Origin: Budorcas taxicolor
Lineage: Eukaryota; Chordata; Mammalia; Artiodactyla; Bovidae
NCBI RefSeq assembly: GCF_023091745.1
Contig: NC_068933.1
Span: forward strand, 15,628,001 to 15,692,000
Length of the DNA: 64,000 nt
Direction of reading: 5' to 3'
Part shown: in pieces, positions 13,801 through 23,498 of the stretch
How the letters are laid out: the number at the start of each line of letters is the position of its first letter
Position numbering within the stretch: the stretch's first letter is position 1
Position numbers and translations under genes: made by a program
Notes under the pieces: model-generated
Told to the model about the DNA's origin: nothing
Seen by the model: only the letters and a program-made list of their open reading frames with translations
The model's database searches: none

Positions 13801-16800
13801 AAGTCCTGTAATGTAGCACTTTTTCCTACACTTTTTCACTTAAACATTATTCATATTTTCCATGTTATTGCATATTTTTGAAAGCATGATTTTAATGACT
13901 ATAATTATGTGAGTATATGTGTTGCCCTGTTACTGGAAAATTTCATTTCTTTTATATTTTCACTATTATAATATGCAGTGAATATTATCTGACATAAATC
14001 TTAGTTAGGGTGTCTTAAAATTGTTTCCTGGTGGGGAGTCCTAAAAGTAAAGCTACCAGGTCAAAGATTATGGATATTTTTGAGGCTCTTGAAATATTTT
14101 TTCAAAGTTCTTCTAGGAATGGTTCTACCAATTTTTATAGATCCCCTGGCAACAGACAAGACTCTTCCCTTTACAGCCTGTAAACTTTAGGTAGTATGTG
14201 TATTTTAAAACCTGATGAATCAAAACCTGTCATATTTTAATTTGCATAAGTTTATGATTAGTGAATAAATGAAAAATGAATTAGAATTCATTTCTAGAGT
14301 AACCATCTCTATTCTTGTGCATGAGTTGGATCATTTAATTTTTCAGTGTTATTATCTGGTAAGGAAGGTGTCTTATCATCCTTACTCTTCTTTTATTAAA
14401 ATTTCTAATCCATCCTGATAAATTTTACAATCTGGTTGTCAAATTTTAAAAAAAGTATCACATCGGACCTCATAGCTTTAAATCTATTTAAAATTTAGGA
14501 ATAACTGACATGTTCACAATATTTAATTTTCCCATCAAAGAACATTATCTTGCCTCTTAATTTTATGACCTTACATAAAATGTTGTGGTTTTCCTCACTG
14601 AAGCCCTGCACAGTAGAATTAATTTTATCCTGCATTGATGGCTCTATTCCCTAAATTTCTACAGCAGTTGTAATAAGAACCAGATGCTGGACATAGCACT
14701 ATATTATATCAACTGCATTGCCTTGTAATCTAATTACTTACGTGTCTTCATCTTGCTTTCAATAACTTCTAATCTCCCTGAGGGCTTCCCTGGTGGCTCA
14801 GTGGTAAAGAATCCTCCTGCCAATGCAGGAGACGCAGGTTCAATCCCTGAGTCCAGAAGATCCCCTGAGGAGGAAATGGCAACCCACTCCAGTGTTGTTG
14901 CCTGGGAAATCCCATGGACAGAGGAGCCTGGTGGGCTACAGTCCACGGGGTCACAAAAGGTTGGACACAACTTAGAGACTCAACAACGACAAATCTCCTT
15001 AAGGGGAGGAACTAGACCTTCAGAAACTTGTGTGTTCCGTGCATAGCTGAGCACTTATTAAACACAGGCTCATGGTCCTTGCAAAACACAGGAGTGACTG
15101 GAGCTGGGCCAGTCCCCTGCCCACATTCATCTTCAGGAAACTCAGCTCATTCTGCTAGGCACTGGAGGCAGGCTGTGATCAATAGCTCAGGTAGGGAGCT
15201 TTGCGGAAAAGTCTTTCATCTCTCTGCACCTGGGTGCTCAGGTCACGTTGTTGTGTTTACAGGCAAACTGGTGTGGAGCGTATGGGCTCCCCACCAACTC
15301 AAACCCCAAGGAGCCGGCTGCCCCCAATAGGCTCTGAGACTGGAGAGCACCACACGGCAGGTCCCGGATCGCGCCCTGTTTCCGTAAGACAAATGTCTTG
15401 ATACTTCAGTGCACCATTTTCACTGTTTGTTGGAAAGCAAGCAGACATAATTTGAACACTTTCACAAGAGCTCAGTAGCATAAAACATCTCCCTGATCTG
15501 CTTCCTGAAAGTCAGTGTCTTGTGAGAATTTACAGGAGGTCAGAGGGTTGATTATTTTGTGAAATACAAACATGGCCTGAATTAAATCAGAGAGTCCAGG
15601 TGTCAAGGAAATATCTGATGGTCAGGATGGTGTAGTAAGAAAAACAGTGTGATGGTTAGGTCAGGAGGGGCTTCCCTAGGGGCTCAGATGGTAAAGAATC
15701 TGCCTGCGATGCAGGAGACCTGAGTTCGATCCCTGGGTTGGGAAAATCTCCTGGAGAAGGAAATGGCAACCCACTCCAGTATTCTTGCCTGGAGAATCCC
15801 ATGGACAGGTAGATCTGTGTTTGAAGCCTGTCACACAAACTCTCTGTATGATTTGGTACAAATTAATCTCCCTTAATTGTCTTATTTATAAAAGGGCAAT
15901 AATGATTCCCACCTCAAAGAACTGCTATAAGGATTACATGAATTTATAGATGTTAAATAATGCCTGGCATAGATTAAAAGCACAGTAAAATACTCTGCCA
16001 TTTTTAATAGTTCTCTCTTTTTTTTTTTTTTGGCCCTGCCACATGGTATCAGGGATCTTAGTTCCCTGACCAGGGATTGAACCCTGGCCATGGCAGCGAA
16101 AATGCCATGTCCCTAACCATGGACTACCGGCGCAGCCCTAAACTCTCATCTTTATAGCTAATCTGTACCATGTTCACTGCAGTGTTGAGGCACTGTCTTC
16201 TTCACCCAAGCTCAGTTCAGCCAAGCAATTACAGAAAGCCTGAGGAAGCTATGCTGCTGGTAGGAAGCATAATCAGATTTCCCCCAGATTTATACTGACT
16301 GCTCACTGCACTCCAGTATAAGCAACTATTTATTTTTATTTTTGGCCATGTAGCATATAGAATCTTAGTTCCCTGACCAGGCATTAAACCCACACCCTCT
16401 GCTTTGGAAGTGTGGAGCCTTAACCATTGGAGAGCCAAAGAAGTCCCTAACTTGTGTCTCTTTGATAAAATATAGAAGAATGCCAATCGTAGGGACATAA
16501 GGCCTAGACAGAGAAAAACCAACTGAGGCAGTGCTTTCTCTCACACTCCTTCCGCCTCCTTGGGCAAAGCAATAAAACTCATTCCCAGAAGGCAAGAGTT
16601 GCAAAGCTTTAATATTTATCCTTAGAATATTGTGGCTTAGAGTGGAATCATAGAAGCAGTCAAACATCACATTTTAAAAAGTCAGATGCTTCAAAAATGC
16701 ACCCATGCTGCATTCACAAGTGCAGAATAACATTTCTATCATAATTTAATATTAAGAGTTTTATGTGGTTAATGTTTTAATCCATATTTACTTATTAGGG

Positions 16801-19800
16801 CTTTCTCAGATTAAAAGGTACAGTTACTTACACAAAGTATATTTTGATACTTGGGTTTAGTAGACCTTATACTTGGCAACATCTAAATAAAAGTTTTTCA
16901 AATAAGCGAATGAAAGAATGAATAGAGGAGAGACTGATTGAAACATATACAGATTTTTCTTTTGTCTTTTTAAGAATTGCATTTGTTTGAACAAGAATGT
17001 ATTACCCTTTATTTAGCTCAGAGGAAGACATCTACAAAACCATGGGCTGAGTGCATTACCTGATAGTGTAGAACGGTCACCTCTTCGAGAAAGATCTCTA
17101 ACCGTGGAACAGTTTTCAAGGCCCAGCACTACCCATACATTTCGGGTAGGTTCTCTGTTAACCATAACTCTGATTCTTAAAAATATTCGAAACACTAGAA
17201 CTCATCTTTCATTTTATTTTTCTTCTAACAGTCAGATACACCTCGAAAAGGTTCATTGACACTGATGGAATTTGCTGGGCACGTGTGGACAGGTCAGAGT
17301 TTTTTAACAGGTCAGTGCTTTGCATATACAAACAAAACGATGTATGTGAAGTTTCAAGTTTTCAAGATTATGTACCTTGAGAGGATAATTTTGACCATGT
17401 TTGTAGTCTTTGGTTGTATCTCAGGAATTTTTATAAAGAGCAAAATACAAAGGCAAGCACTTCTCTACTGTTGGTTAAAAAACAAAAATCTTCTGAGTAC
17501 ATCTGAAGATCTAACTAGGTTTTTTTTAAACATTTCATGAATCCAGTAGCATCTCATCTGGCAGATACTCTGAGGAGTTGCACAGCATGGACAGCTTTTA
17601 TAAAAGGAAGGCAGGACAAGGAAAGGAAGTAATAAGTAAAGAAAAAAGAAAAGTTCATTGGAGGAAAGGAAAGGTTTAAGTAATAATGGCTTCTCATTGG
17701 CTGAGCTGCTGGGCTTGTTGCTAGGCAACAAGGAAGTCTTCCCTCCTGCTGGGGTAGGAATGTGGCTGGGCTGCTTGTTTGGGAGACCAAGATAGTTTCT
17801 TTCTGTTGTGCTGTGCTTAGTCACTCAGTCGTGTTCCACTCTTTGTGACTCCATGGACTGTAGCCCACCAGGCTCCTCTGTCTGTGGGGTTCTCCAGGAG
17901 TGGGCTGCCATGCCCTCCTCCAGGGGATCTTCCCAACCCAGGGATCAAACCCAGGTCTCCCGCATTGCAAGTGGATTCCTTATTGTCTGAACCACCAGAG
18001 AATCCCAAGAATACTGGAGTAGGTAACCTATCCCTTCTCCAGGGGATCTTCCCAACCCAGGAATTGAACTGGGTCTCTTGCATTGCAGGCAGATTCTTTA
18101 CCAGCTGTCTTCCTATTGGGATTTTTGAAGGTGAGTGGTAAGCAGGCCACGAGAGCTCCCTCTACTGGCCTTCTGAGGTTGGCTGAGGTTTCCTTTTATT
18201 AATTTTCATAATCTTAAAGGAGAAAATACCCAAAGGTTCTGAATAACTTAGGGCCTTGCTGCTGTTGCTGCTAAGTCGCTTCAGTTGTGTCCGACTCTGT
18301 GCGACTTTGGGCCTTACCCACGTGAAAAAGAAAATGCTGTCTTATGAATCTTATGAGAAATCAATGTCTTTCTCTGTTGTAGAGTTTCTACACTTTTCTT
18401 CTAAATGAAACTTGATCCTTTTAGATTCTCTTTGAAGATCTAAATATAAAAATGCTTCACAAAAGTAATAATACAAATATTCCAGTTATTTTATGATTTA
18501 AGAGTTTTACAGATAAATACTTATTCTCAGCTAGTATGCCATTTAATGGAGTATTCTTGCCTAGAGAATCCCAGGGACAGGGGAGCCTGGTGGGCTGCCA
18601 TCTGTGGGGTCACACACAGTCGGACACGACTGAAGTGACTTAGCAGCAGCAGCATGCCATTTAAAGAATGACGTTTCTAGACTGAACTCAGGCCAATGAT
18701 ATTTTAATTTTCAAAACCATTACCAGCATTTTTATTTAAGGAGGTAACATAGCATTGTCCCCTGGAAAAGAGATATGGCAACCCACTCCAGTACCCTTGC
18801 CTGGAAAGTCGCATGGACAGGGGAGCCTGGTGGGCTACAGTCCATGGGGTCGACACCACATAGCGTTGTCGTGAGGTGTGTCACTCTGGAATCAAATGCC
18901 TAACTCTAGTACCTATTGGCTGAGCACTTTAGGAGAGCCTCAGCCTCTCCTGAGGGGCCTTCCTTGGTGGCTCAGTGGTAAAGAATCTACCTGCCAATGC
19001 AGGAGATGCAAGAGAGGCAGGTTCGATTTCCAGTATGGAAAGATCCCCGGGAGGAGGAAATGGCAACCCACTCCAGTATTCTTACCTGGGAAAATCCCAT
19101 AAACAGAGGAACCTGGTGGGCTACAGTCCATGGGATCACAGAAGAGTCAGACACGATTTAGCAGCTAAACAAAGACAACAACAACCTCTCTGGATCTTAG
19201 TTTTTTAATAATAGACTAGATAGAGTAATTATTGGAAAAACGTATGGAAAGGACCTAGCCAGATGTCAGGGATACATTGTTCGCTCAAAAATTATGAACC
19301 ATTTGTATTATAAATAATCTGAAATGTAGAGGACAATTTGCTGTTTTAAGGGAAATACTTAATATAGTATCATTTTAAAATAAATCTAGTATAATTCAAG
19401 CATTGGGACAATCTAGGCTTATTACTGTTTACATCAGCCCAGCATAGTGAGGTCAAAGATTTCTTGATTTGTTTGAAATTTCCCTTGCTATGCTCATAGC
19501 TCTAAGCTGCCAGGGCTTTTTGTTGCTGTTTTCCTTATACGTTCCCCGGCAGTGTTTGCTGTCGTTTCCAGCAACAGTGGTTCTTTCTGTAAATGGCAGC
19601 CATGATGCTTGAGAGATAGGAGTGAGGGGTGATAAATGTGATCTCTGCAGATGGTGCAGAGGAGTTCTGATGAATTTGATTTTGGAGACGTTGATCGAAG
19701 TGTGCTAAGTGGAAAAGTGGAATAGCACGCAGGAAGAGAGGTTAGGAAGGGGAAACTGGGCTCTGAATTTGTTTAAAATCTACACTCTTACGTTTTCACC

Positions 19801-20602
19801 AAATACTAAGTTACTGTATTCTCTTATCAAAAACTTCCTGACAACTATTATTATTGCTGGTTGGAGCCCTCTTTCATGTCTATAGAAGTGATGGAAGGGA
19901 GACTTCCTTGGCGGTCCATTGGCTAAGCTCCATGCTCCCAATGCAGGGGGGTCCAAGTTCGATCCCTGGTCAGGGAACTAGGTCCCACATGCTGCGACTG
20001 AGACGAGGCACAGCCCAAATAAAATTAAAGTAAAATAAAGTAGTAATATGATTTTTTTAAAAGCAACGAAAGGTACATAAGAGAGATGATCCTGTATTTC
20101 TAATGATGTATTTTCTCTCTGACAAGCAGGCATGTGGTTTCTGCTTACCTTTGTTCCCAGATTCAAAAGCAGCAAGAGCTATAAACTTACCAACATTTGC
20201 TCTGTAGCAGGAAAAAAGAAAAAAAAAAGAAATGAGAAACTGAGAGGCCAGTAGTGGGAAGGACTTCTTAAGGCAGCTGACAGTTATCTGGGACAACTCA
20301 CAGCCAGGATTCAGGCCCGGTTAAGGGGAGCACCCCTCCTTCTTCTCAGCACCCCAAATGGCAGTTTCTCCATATGACTGTTACCTGATTTCTGTAAAAG
20401 TGACATTACAATTTTTTTTTTTTAATGAAAAAAAATATATATCATCTGCATGGAACATACAAACATGACCCTTTTGAGAGCTGGGGTTTGTAAAAACATT
20501 TGACTGAGAATTTTGCTTGGTGTTTTAGGCTCACAGTATCCACCTAAATCTTTCCAGAGGACAACACTGACTTTAAGAAAGAGATTCCAAGTGGCCTCCT
20601 GA
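1694..20602 (+). CDS. FAM149A: FAM149A, 3' 13 coding exons (5' end outside window)
   Basis: Joining 1694-1804, 2109-2247, 4389-4531, 5823-5948, 7346-7516, 8053-8237, 9047-9201, 12130-12233, 12640-12849, 15263-15383, 17017-17145, 17232-17310 and 20529-20602 gives one uninterrupted frame of about 582 codons. Every junction has AG/GT and matching phase. The protein is Ser/Pro/Arg-rich and mostly low in predicted structure. A conserved block around VFDHVWMNVVEVLEKL in the 8053-8237 exon fits the DUF3719 region of the FAM149 family, and the C-terminus ends KRFQVAS. Human FAM149A is about 770 residues as I recall, so roughly 190 N-terminal residues are missing to the left. Molecular function is not established; the paralogue FAM149B1 is linked to ciliary disease. 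Identity rests on family recognition and on synteny with CYP4V2 and KLKB1. Confidence 0.9.
2109..2247 (+). CDS. FAM149A: FAM149A coding exon
   Basis: The exon lies between cttcctgcag and gtatgt. It encodes a Ser/Thr-rich linker (ESASSFSSSGSPTPTEAP…SVYSWRDD). It begins by completing an Arg codon and ends in phase 0. Its composition suggests a disordered, possibly phosphorylated stretch. Confidence 0.87.
2980..3187. mobile_element. Nonautonomous hAT-like DNA transposon relic
   Basis: The ends gcagcggttctc and gagaaccattgc are near-perfect inverted termini of the hAT CAGxGGTTCTC type. They are flanked by similar 8-bp sites (ttttatag / tttatgaa). The 208-bp length suits a MITE-like MER element. 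Confidence 0.65.
4389..4531 (+). CDS. FAM149A: FAM149A coding exon
   Basis: The exon lies between tattttag and gtgagg. It encodes EFDKASAQKVQQLFWEVEEM followed by an acidic/amphipathic stretch ending AGRSLHLR. It is one of the more conserved-looking, probably helical parts of the protein. It starts in phase 0 and ends two bases into an Arg codon. Confidence 0.88.
4532..5822. other. FAM149A intron
   Basis: Unique AT-rich sequence with a MIR/L2-like patch around 5488-5640 and a local duplication of taactaagatttttaaaaa at 5159-5210. No coding signal beyond the flanking exons. Confidence 0.4.
5823..5948 (+). CDS. FAM149A: FAM149A coding exon
   Basis: The acceptor is a long T/C tract ending tttcag and the donor is gtatgt. 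Translation reads VLGRQLIPPADEGVEHFQSS and continues to CGHSSNIRE. It completes an Arg codon at its start and leaves two bases for a Glu codon, so both neighbouring introns agree in phase. A Bov-tA SINE begins only about 25 bp beyond the donor. Confidence 0.88.
5973..6188 (-). repeat. Bov-tA SINE
   Basis: Full-length reversed copy from the gtgttagtcgctcag tail to the gagccacctgggaag head. It is the first of three SINEs in a row. Confidence 0.9.
6232..6445 (-). repeat. Bov-tA SINE
   Basis: Second member of the three-SINE cluster, with an internal insertion around the tRNA-like B box (cccacatctcctgtggctcc). Confidence 0.88.
6500..6712 (-). repeat. Bov-tA SINE
   Basis: Third member of the cluster. 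It shares the duplicated 'ctcctatgtctcctgcattg' variant of the head, so it is a related subfamily. Confidence 0.88.
7346..7516 (+). CDS. FAM149A: FAM149A coding exon
   Basis: The exon lies between ccccatag and gtaaat. It encodes LCISGSQIVPAVLSAPSLPG and then an acidic segment (LEEEVFDVDGKIEEYFAFDQ). The weak donor overlaps an in-frame TAA, so read-through of the intron would terminate at once. Confidence 0.87.
8053..8237 (+). CDS. FAM149A: FAM149A coding exon with DUF3719 core
   Basis: The exon lies between tgtccttag and gtactt. It encodes a basic run (KPARRRRTW) followed by CIRDAVAAEVFDHVWMNVVE and VLEKLTRKNWELR. This helical block is the best candidate for the family's conserved DUF3719 region. 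Phases on both sides (1 base in, 1 base out) match the neighbours. Confidence 0.88.
9047..9201 (+). CDS. FAM149A: FAM149A coding exon
   Basis: The exon lies between ttggcacag and gtaggt. It encodes a Lys-rich start (EGRKQKEKLKVAENK) and a Ser/Pro-rich tail (SSVPPSRSSETRSVSLASHL). It ends in phase 0 on a Gln codon. Confidence 0.87.
9345..9444 (+). repeat. Tandem duplication, two 50-bp units
   Basis: Units 9345-9394 and 9395-9444 both start atgaagtttaata and end acagggacactcag, with about five mismatches. They lie in the FAM149A intron after exon 9047-9201. Confidence 0.9.
9649..9842 (+). repeat. Bov-tA SINE
   Basis: Forward copy from ggggcttcttaggtggct to agtcagacacaactgagc, with a diverged head. 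Confidence 0.9.
10240..10340 (+). repeat. MIR-like SINE relic
   Basis: Contains the MIR-type stretch 'cttttctaaactcgtttctt' and 'atctgtagaatgaggg'. It is old and partial. Confidence 0.5.
10578..10640. repeat. (CG)n/(CA)n microsatellite
   Basis: A short alternating gcgcgcgcgtgcg tract passes into tata and then (ca)n. Alternating purine-pyrimidine DNA of this kind can adopt Z-form, and length polymorphism is likely. Confidence 0.9.
11032..11239 (+). repeat. Bov-tA SINE
   Basis: Well preserved forward copy starting agggcttccctggtggctc and ending gagctacttcacttcat. Confidence 0.92.
11750..11966 (-). repeat. Bov-tA SINE
   Basis: Reversed copy with (agtg)n remnants of its tail at 11751-11762 and the head gctggggaagccc. 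Confidence 0.9.
12130..12233 (+). CDS. FAM149A: FAM149A coding exon
   Basis: The acceptor is tttcctcag. Translation is IHRFSNNFYSDLNGVMTIQA and then KPLQQRPTCFADRTQ. The donor is read as gtgcgt at 12234, because this leaves two bases that join in frame with 12640. The neighbouring gtataa four bases downstream would break the frame. Confidence 0.84.
12640..12849 (+). CDS. FAM149A: FAM149A coding exon
   Basis: The exon lies between ctcccccag and gtaagt. It is the longest exon seen for this gene, and encodes SEQEDRPLGVGYAVLSSAPN through RLPSLTSDSQRLKIPSVYSDE to RGTKL. It is basic and Ser-rich. Both junction phases agree with adjacent exons. Confidence 0.87.
13224..13420 (+). repeat. Bov-tA SINE
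   Basis: Forward copy with a damaged head (gtaagtggctcagcggt) and tail agtcagacaaaacttcaag. Confidence 0.85.
13668..13806 (-). repeat. CHR-type tRNA-Glu SINE relic
   Basis: Reversed copy: tttttggctgctttgg, then gatcgaacctgcatctgca and ccactggaccaccaggaaag. This is the older cetartiodactyl SINE family, well diverged here. Confidence 0.6.
14781..14993 (+). repeat. Bov-tA SINE
   Basis: Near-complete forward copy (agggcttccctggtggctc to gagactcaacaacgacaa) with the characteristic tail. Confidence 0.92.
15263..15383 (+). CDS. FAM149A: FAM149A coding exon
   Basis: The exon lies between gtgtttacag and gtaaga. It encodes LQTGVERMGSPPTQTPRSRL and PPIGSETGEHHTAGPGSRPVS, a Pro/Gly-rich linker that ends in phase 0. 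Confidence 0.86.
15668..15809 (+). repeat. Bov-tA SINE, 3'-truncated
   Basis: Head and middle are intact (ggggcttccctaggggctc … gaatcccatggacag), but the 3' third is missing. Confidence 0.88.
15828..15990 (+). repeat. MIR SINE
   Basis: Recognisable MIR body: ctgtatgatttggtacaaat, aaagggcaataatgattcc, then ggattacatgaatttat and gcctggcata. Confidence 0.7.
16018..16138 (-). repeat. CHR-type tRNA-Glu SINE
   Basis: T-rich start, ggccctgccacatgg, then ccctgaccagggattgaacc and an altered head. It is a reversed copy. Confidence 0.75.
16330..16448 (-). repeat. CHR-type tRNA-Glu SINE
   Basis: A second reversed copy only 190 bp on: tttttggccatgtagcat, cttagttccctgaccaggc, aaccattggagagcc. Confidence 0.75.
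17017..17145 (+). CDS. FAM149A: FAM149A coding exon
   Basis: The exon lies between ctttatttag and gtaggt, is 43 codons long, and is in phase 0 at both ends. It encodes LRGRHLQNHGLSALPDSVER and then SPLRERSLTVEQFSRPSTTH. A cag four bases further in could act as an acceptor but would shift the frame. Confidence 0.86.
17232..17310 (+). CDS. FAM149A: FAM149A penultimate coding exon
   Basis: Only 86 bp of intron separates it from the previous exon. It encodes SDTPRKGSLTLMEFAGHVWT and GQSFLT. Two similar donors, acag|gtcaga (exon end 17292) and acag|gtcagt (exon end 17310), are 18 bp apart and both keep the frame. The longer form fits the family C-terminus as I remember it. Confidence 0.84.
17808..18006 (-). 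repeat. Bov-tA SINE
   Basis: Reversed copy from gtgcttagtcactcagtcg to accaccagagaatccc. Confidence 0.9.
18007..18107 (-). repeat. Bov-tA partial copy abutting the previous one
   Basis: It restarts at 'aagaatactggagtaggta' directly after the first SINE and runs to 'ttctttaccagctg', as in a dimer or internal duplication. Confidence 0.8.
18256..18316 (-). repeat. BovA fragment
   Basis: Short reversed piece, gctgttgctgctaagtcgc to ccgactctgtgcgac. Confidence 0.8.
18545..18655 (+). repeat. BovA fragment
   Basis: Forward 3' half: gtattcttgcctagagaatc to cttagcagcagcagc. It is opposite in orientation to the 18256-18316 piece. Confidence 0.85.
18767..18860 (+). repeat. Bov-tA fragment
   Basis: Forward middle segment, aagagatatggcaaccc to tccatggggtcgac. 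Confidence 0.85.
18880..19270 (+). repeat. MIR relic interrupted by a Bov-tA SINE
   Basis: MIR-like halves ('ggaatcaaatgcctaactct' and 'ctctctggatcttag…aatag') lie on either side of the SINE at 18953-19185, so the younger SINE split the older one. Confidence 0.5.
18953..19185 (+). repeat. Bov-tA SINE
   Basis: Forward full-length copy with a 13-bp internal repeat in the head (gcaagagaggcag) and tail gacaacaacaacc. Confidence 0.9.
19898..20040 (+). repeat. CHR-type tRNA-Glu SINE
   Basis: Forward copy: gggagacttccttggcggtc, gttcgatccctggtcaggg, and an AT-rich A-tail with two aaataaa-like units. Confidence 0.8.
20529..20602 (+). CDS. FAM149A: FAM149A terminal coding exon
   Basis: The acceptor is ggtgttttag. 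Two bases complete a Gly codon, then SQYPPKSFQRTTLTLRKRFQ and VAS, then TGA at 20600-20602. This basic tail is recognisable as the FAM149A C-terminus. Confidence 0.9.
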
Positions 20603-20765
20603 TGTGACGTCACCAGAACTACAACCCTCCTGGAGCATTCAAAGCCTCAGCACACCATTCATCACTTGAAAAGTGGAAGAAGTATTATGTTATGTATCTG
20701 ACAGTCTGAGATGTTAGACTGCCTGAGAGAAATGCAAACAAATAAACAATTTAATTTTGAACACT
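20603..20765 (+). other. FAM149A: FAM149A 3' UTR with polyadenylation signal
   Basis: After the stop, a short untranslated region reaches an AATAAA at 20741-20746. Cleavage about 15-25 bp later is inferred. A longer alternative ending at the AATAAA near 21236 cannot be excluded, although that sequence lies beyond an old repeat arm. Confidence 0.6.
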
Positions 20766-20904
20766 TTGCATTGTTAACAGAAAATGAGTCAAAATTACCA
20801 ACCTCCTCCTTTATCGGAAGCATTCCAATACAGATTCTTTAAGTTTTACTTAGACGAATCTAGTATGTGTTTATAATCCATCCTTTTATCAGTTGTACAC
20901 AGAC

Positions 20905-21149
20905 ATCCACATGCTTAATGTGTTATTCATACACTAATATATGGAAGTATATTATTTAGGAATATGCCTTTTTATCTAGCAGTATATAACTGTCTATTGA
21001 CATTTTTGTCTTTCTGTTATTAATGCCATCACAATCCTAGTAACTAATAGATACCATTCCCTCTTTAAAAGGGGAATGATTCATAGAATAGTTGGTACAG
21101 TGTGTTAGGTTGACTAATATTCAGATTGTTCTAGTCATTGCGCTGACTT
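20905..21149 (+). repeat. Left arm of old inverted repeat
   Basis: The segment from ccacatgcttaatg to ttctagtcattgcgctgact recurs in reverse complement at 22042-22262, at roughly 80% identity by eye. It may be two copies of an unnamed ancient element. Confidence 0.75.
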
Positions 21150-21589
21150 AGAGGAAGGTCAATGGCTAAGTGTCTCAAACCAATTTTGTTTTTACTAGTT
21201 TTCATGCTCAAATTCACGCAGTCTATTTAAAATACAATAAAAGTATCCCAAATTGATTGCTTTTGTAAAAGCTGAATATAAAGGTATTTAAACCATATTG
21301 CATATGGTTTCATCTTTACTATTAACGACAGAAGTGCTCATCCACTGGTGGGAAGTTTTTGCAGACGCATCCTCCTCATTTTAACACAATCTGATCTCTG
21401 CTTAAATGGTCACTGCTGCAGAAAACCTTCCAGACCCCTCTGTCTGAACAGCAGCTCTATCTACCCTCTGCCCTCTAGCCCTGCCGTATTTTTCTTCAGA
21501 GCACATGTCCTGACCTGATATTAACATAGAAAATTGAACAGAGAAGGTGTGGGAGCAGTATTAATTGTAGGCAAGCCTCTGCTATACTG

Positions 21590-21870
21590 CTGCTGCTAAA
21601 GTCGCTTCAGTCGTGTCCAACTCTGTGTGACCCCATAGACGGCAGCCCACTAGGCTCCCCCGTCCCTGGGATTCTCCAGGCAAGAGCACTGGAGTGGGTC
21701 ACCATTTCCTTCTCCAATGCATGAAAGTGAAAAGGGAAAGTGAAGTCGCTCAGTCGTGTCTGACTCTTTGCAACCCCATGGACTGCAGCCCACCAGGCAG
21801 GCTCCCCCGTCCATGGGATTTTCCAGGCCAGAGTACTGGAGTGGGGTGCCATTGCCTTCTCCGGAGGCAA
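21590..21870 (-). repeat. BovA dimeric SINE
   Basis: Two reversed BovA units joined by the linker 'gcatgaaagtgaaaaggga'. It lies inside the loop of the inverted repeat. Confidence 0.88.
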
Positions 21871-22041
21871 GCCTCTAGGGTCGTTTAGCTTCCTTTTCCC
21901 CCCACCTACCATTGTTTCCCTTTAATAGTGACTGAAATCCTTGGACTCAGATATTCTCAGATCTCAAATGGCCATGTCTTCTTTTCTGTCAGAGAAGTAT
22001 AGTCTATGCATATAAAGTGCCTGTAAAAAAGAAGGCAAAAG

Positions 22042-22262
22042 AAAGTCAGCACGATGACTAGAACAATCTGATTATTAGTCAACCTGGCATATTGTACAAA
22101 CTTTTCTAAAGGAGGGAGTAATATCAGTGACTAGGATTTTAATGGCATTAATAATAGAATGAGACAAAAGACAGTTATATATTGCTAGATTAAAAAGGCA
22201 TATTCCTAAATAATATACTTTCATATATTAGTGTGAATACATGAACTAAGCATGTGTGTGAC
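22042..22262 (-). repeat. Right arm of old inverted repeat
   Basis: Reverse complement of 20905-21149; shares gactagaacaatctgatta, attaataatagaatgag and aggcatattcctaaataat patterns. Confidence 0.75.
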
Positions 22263-23139
22263 AGTCATCCTGGATTTATTACTTCATCAAATATTTATCA
22301 AGCACCTGCTTCGTGTAAGATTCTAGAACATTGGGCTGAACAAGACAAAGACTTTGCCCTAATAGAACTTATATTCTCATGGAGGACATAGAGTATAAAC
22401 AAATCAATAGAAATATAAGGTCAGATAATAATAAATGCTATGAAGAACATAAAATATGGCCATGTGACAGGATGGACAGAGTTGCAAGTTTAGACAGAAT
22501 GATCAGGAAAGGCTTTATTGCAAAGAGTGCTTAAGCAAAGACTCAAAGAAAATGAGAAAAGAAGTCATATAGAGATGAAAAAAAAGAATTCTAGATAGAG
22601 GGGAAAACACACAGCCTAAAACAGGAGCATACCTGGAGGTTTAGAGAGCAGTAAAGAGGCCAGTGGGACACAGGATGGACTTAACAAGGGAGTAAATAAT
22701 AAGAGATGAGATCAGTAAAGTAACAGGGGCAAGGGATTAAGATTCTTTTTGGCGGTGGGAGTTACAAGTTACCTGAAACCAGAAGCCACTGGAGAATTTT
22801 GAGCACAGAGTGATGTAATCTGATGTGAGATGATGTTTCAGATTAGATGACAGAGGGGCAGCTGGCGACAAGTCAGGGACTTTGGGTGTGTTCTCAAATG
22901 TGAACCAATAGGATTTGCTGTTGGATTGGAAGAGGAGGGCAACAACAACAAAAAAGAATCCAGGTTGACCCCAAGGCTTTGACTTAATACTTGGAAAGAT
23001 AATGTTGACATTTACCAAAATCAGAAAGAATTCAAGAGAAGCAGATTTAGAAGCAGGTTGGGATGTGTGTGTTTGATGCCTATTGATGTCTAAGTGGAGA
23101 TGTTACACTGGGGTTTAGAGAGGAGGTTCAGACTGGGGG

Positions 23140-23196
23140 AATATATATACATATAGAGATAGATACAGATATATATATATATATATATATATAATA
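23140..23196. repeat. (TA)n microsatellite
   Basis: Alternating ta with ga interruptions (atatacatatagagataga, then a pure (at) run). Confidence 0.9.
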
Positions 23197-23498
23197 CTGG
23201 TATAATTTAAGTACTGAAATGGATGAGCTAACCAAGACAGTGGAGAATGGAAAAGCAGAGAAAAAGAGTTCAAGCTCTAGGTGTTTTGACATCCAGCGGT
23301 ATGTGGTGTAAGGAGAAACTAGCAAAGCAGAAGGAACGGCTGGTGAGGGAGAAAGCAATCCAGAGAATAGGGAATCCTCAGAGTTAAACGGGGCAGGGGT
23401 TCAAGGAAGTAAAAGCACTCACATATGTTGAATGCTGTTGATAAGTCAATTTAGATAGGGTCTGAGAAATGACTTAAAAGGTTAGCTACATGGAAGAT

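Noticed and set aside
14781..14860. tRNA-like sequence (gttcgatccctgg-type B boxes) in many places
   Set aside because: These are the tRNA-derived heads of Bov-tA and CHR SINEs; no copy has a complete cloverleaf with a discriminator and 3' end.
17256..17540. Continuation of the FAM149A frame past 17310 as a longer C-terminus
   Set aside because: A strong donor at 17311 and the phase-matched terminal exon at 20529 give the expected family C-terminus.
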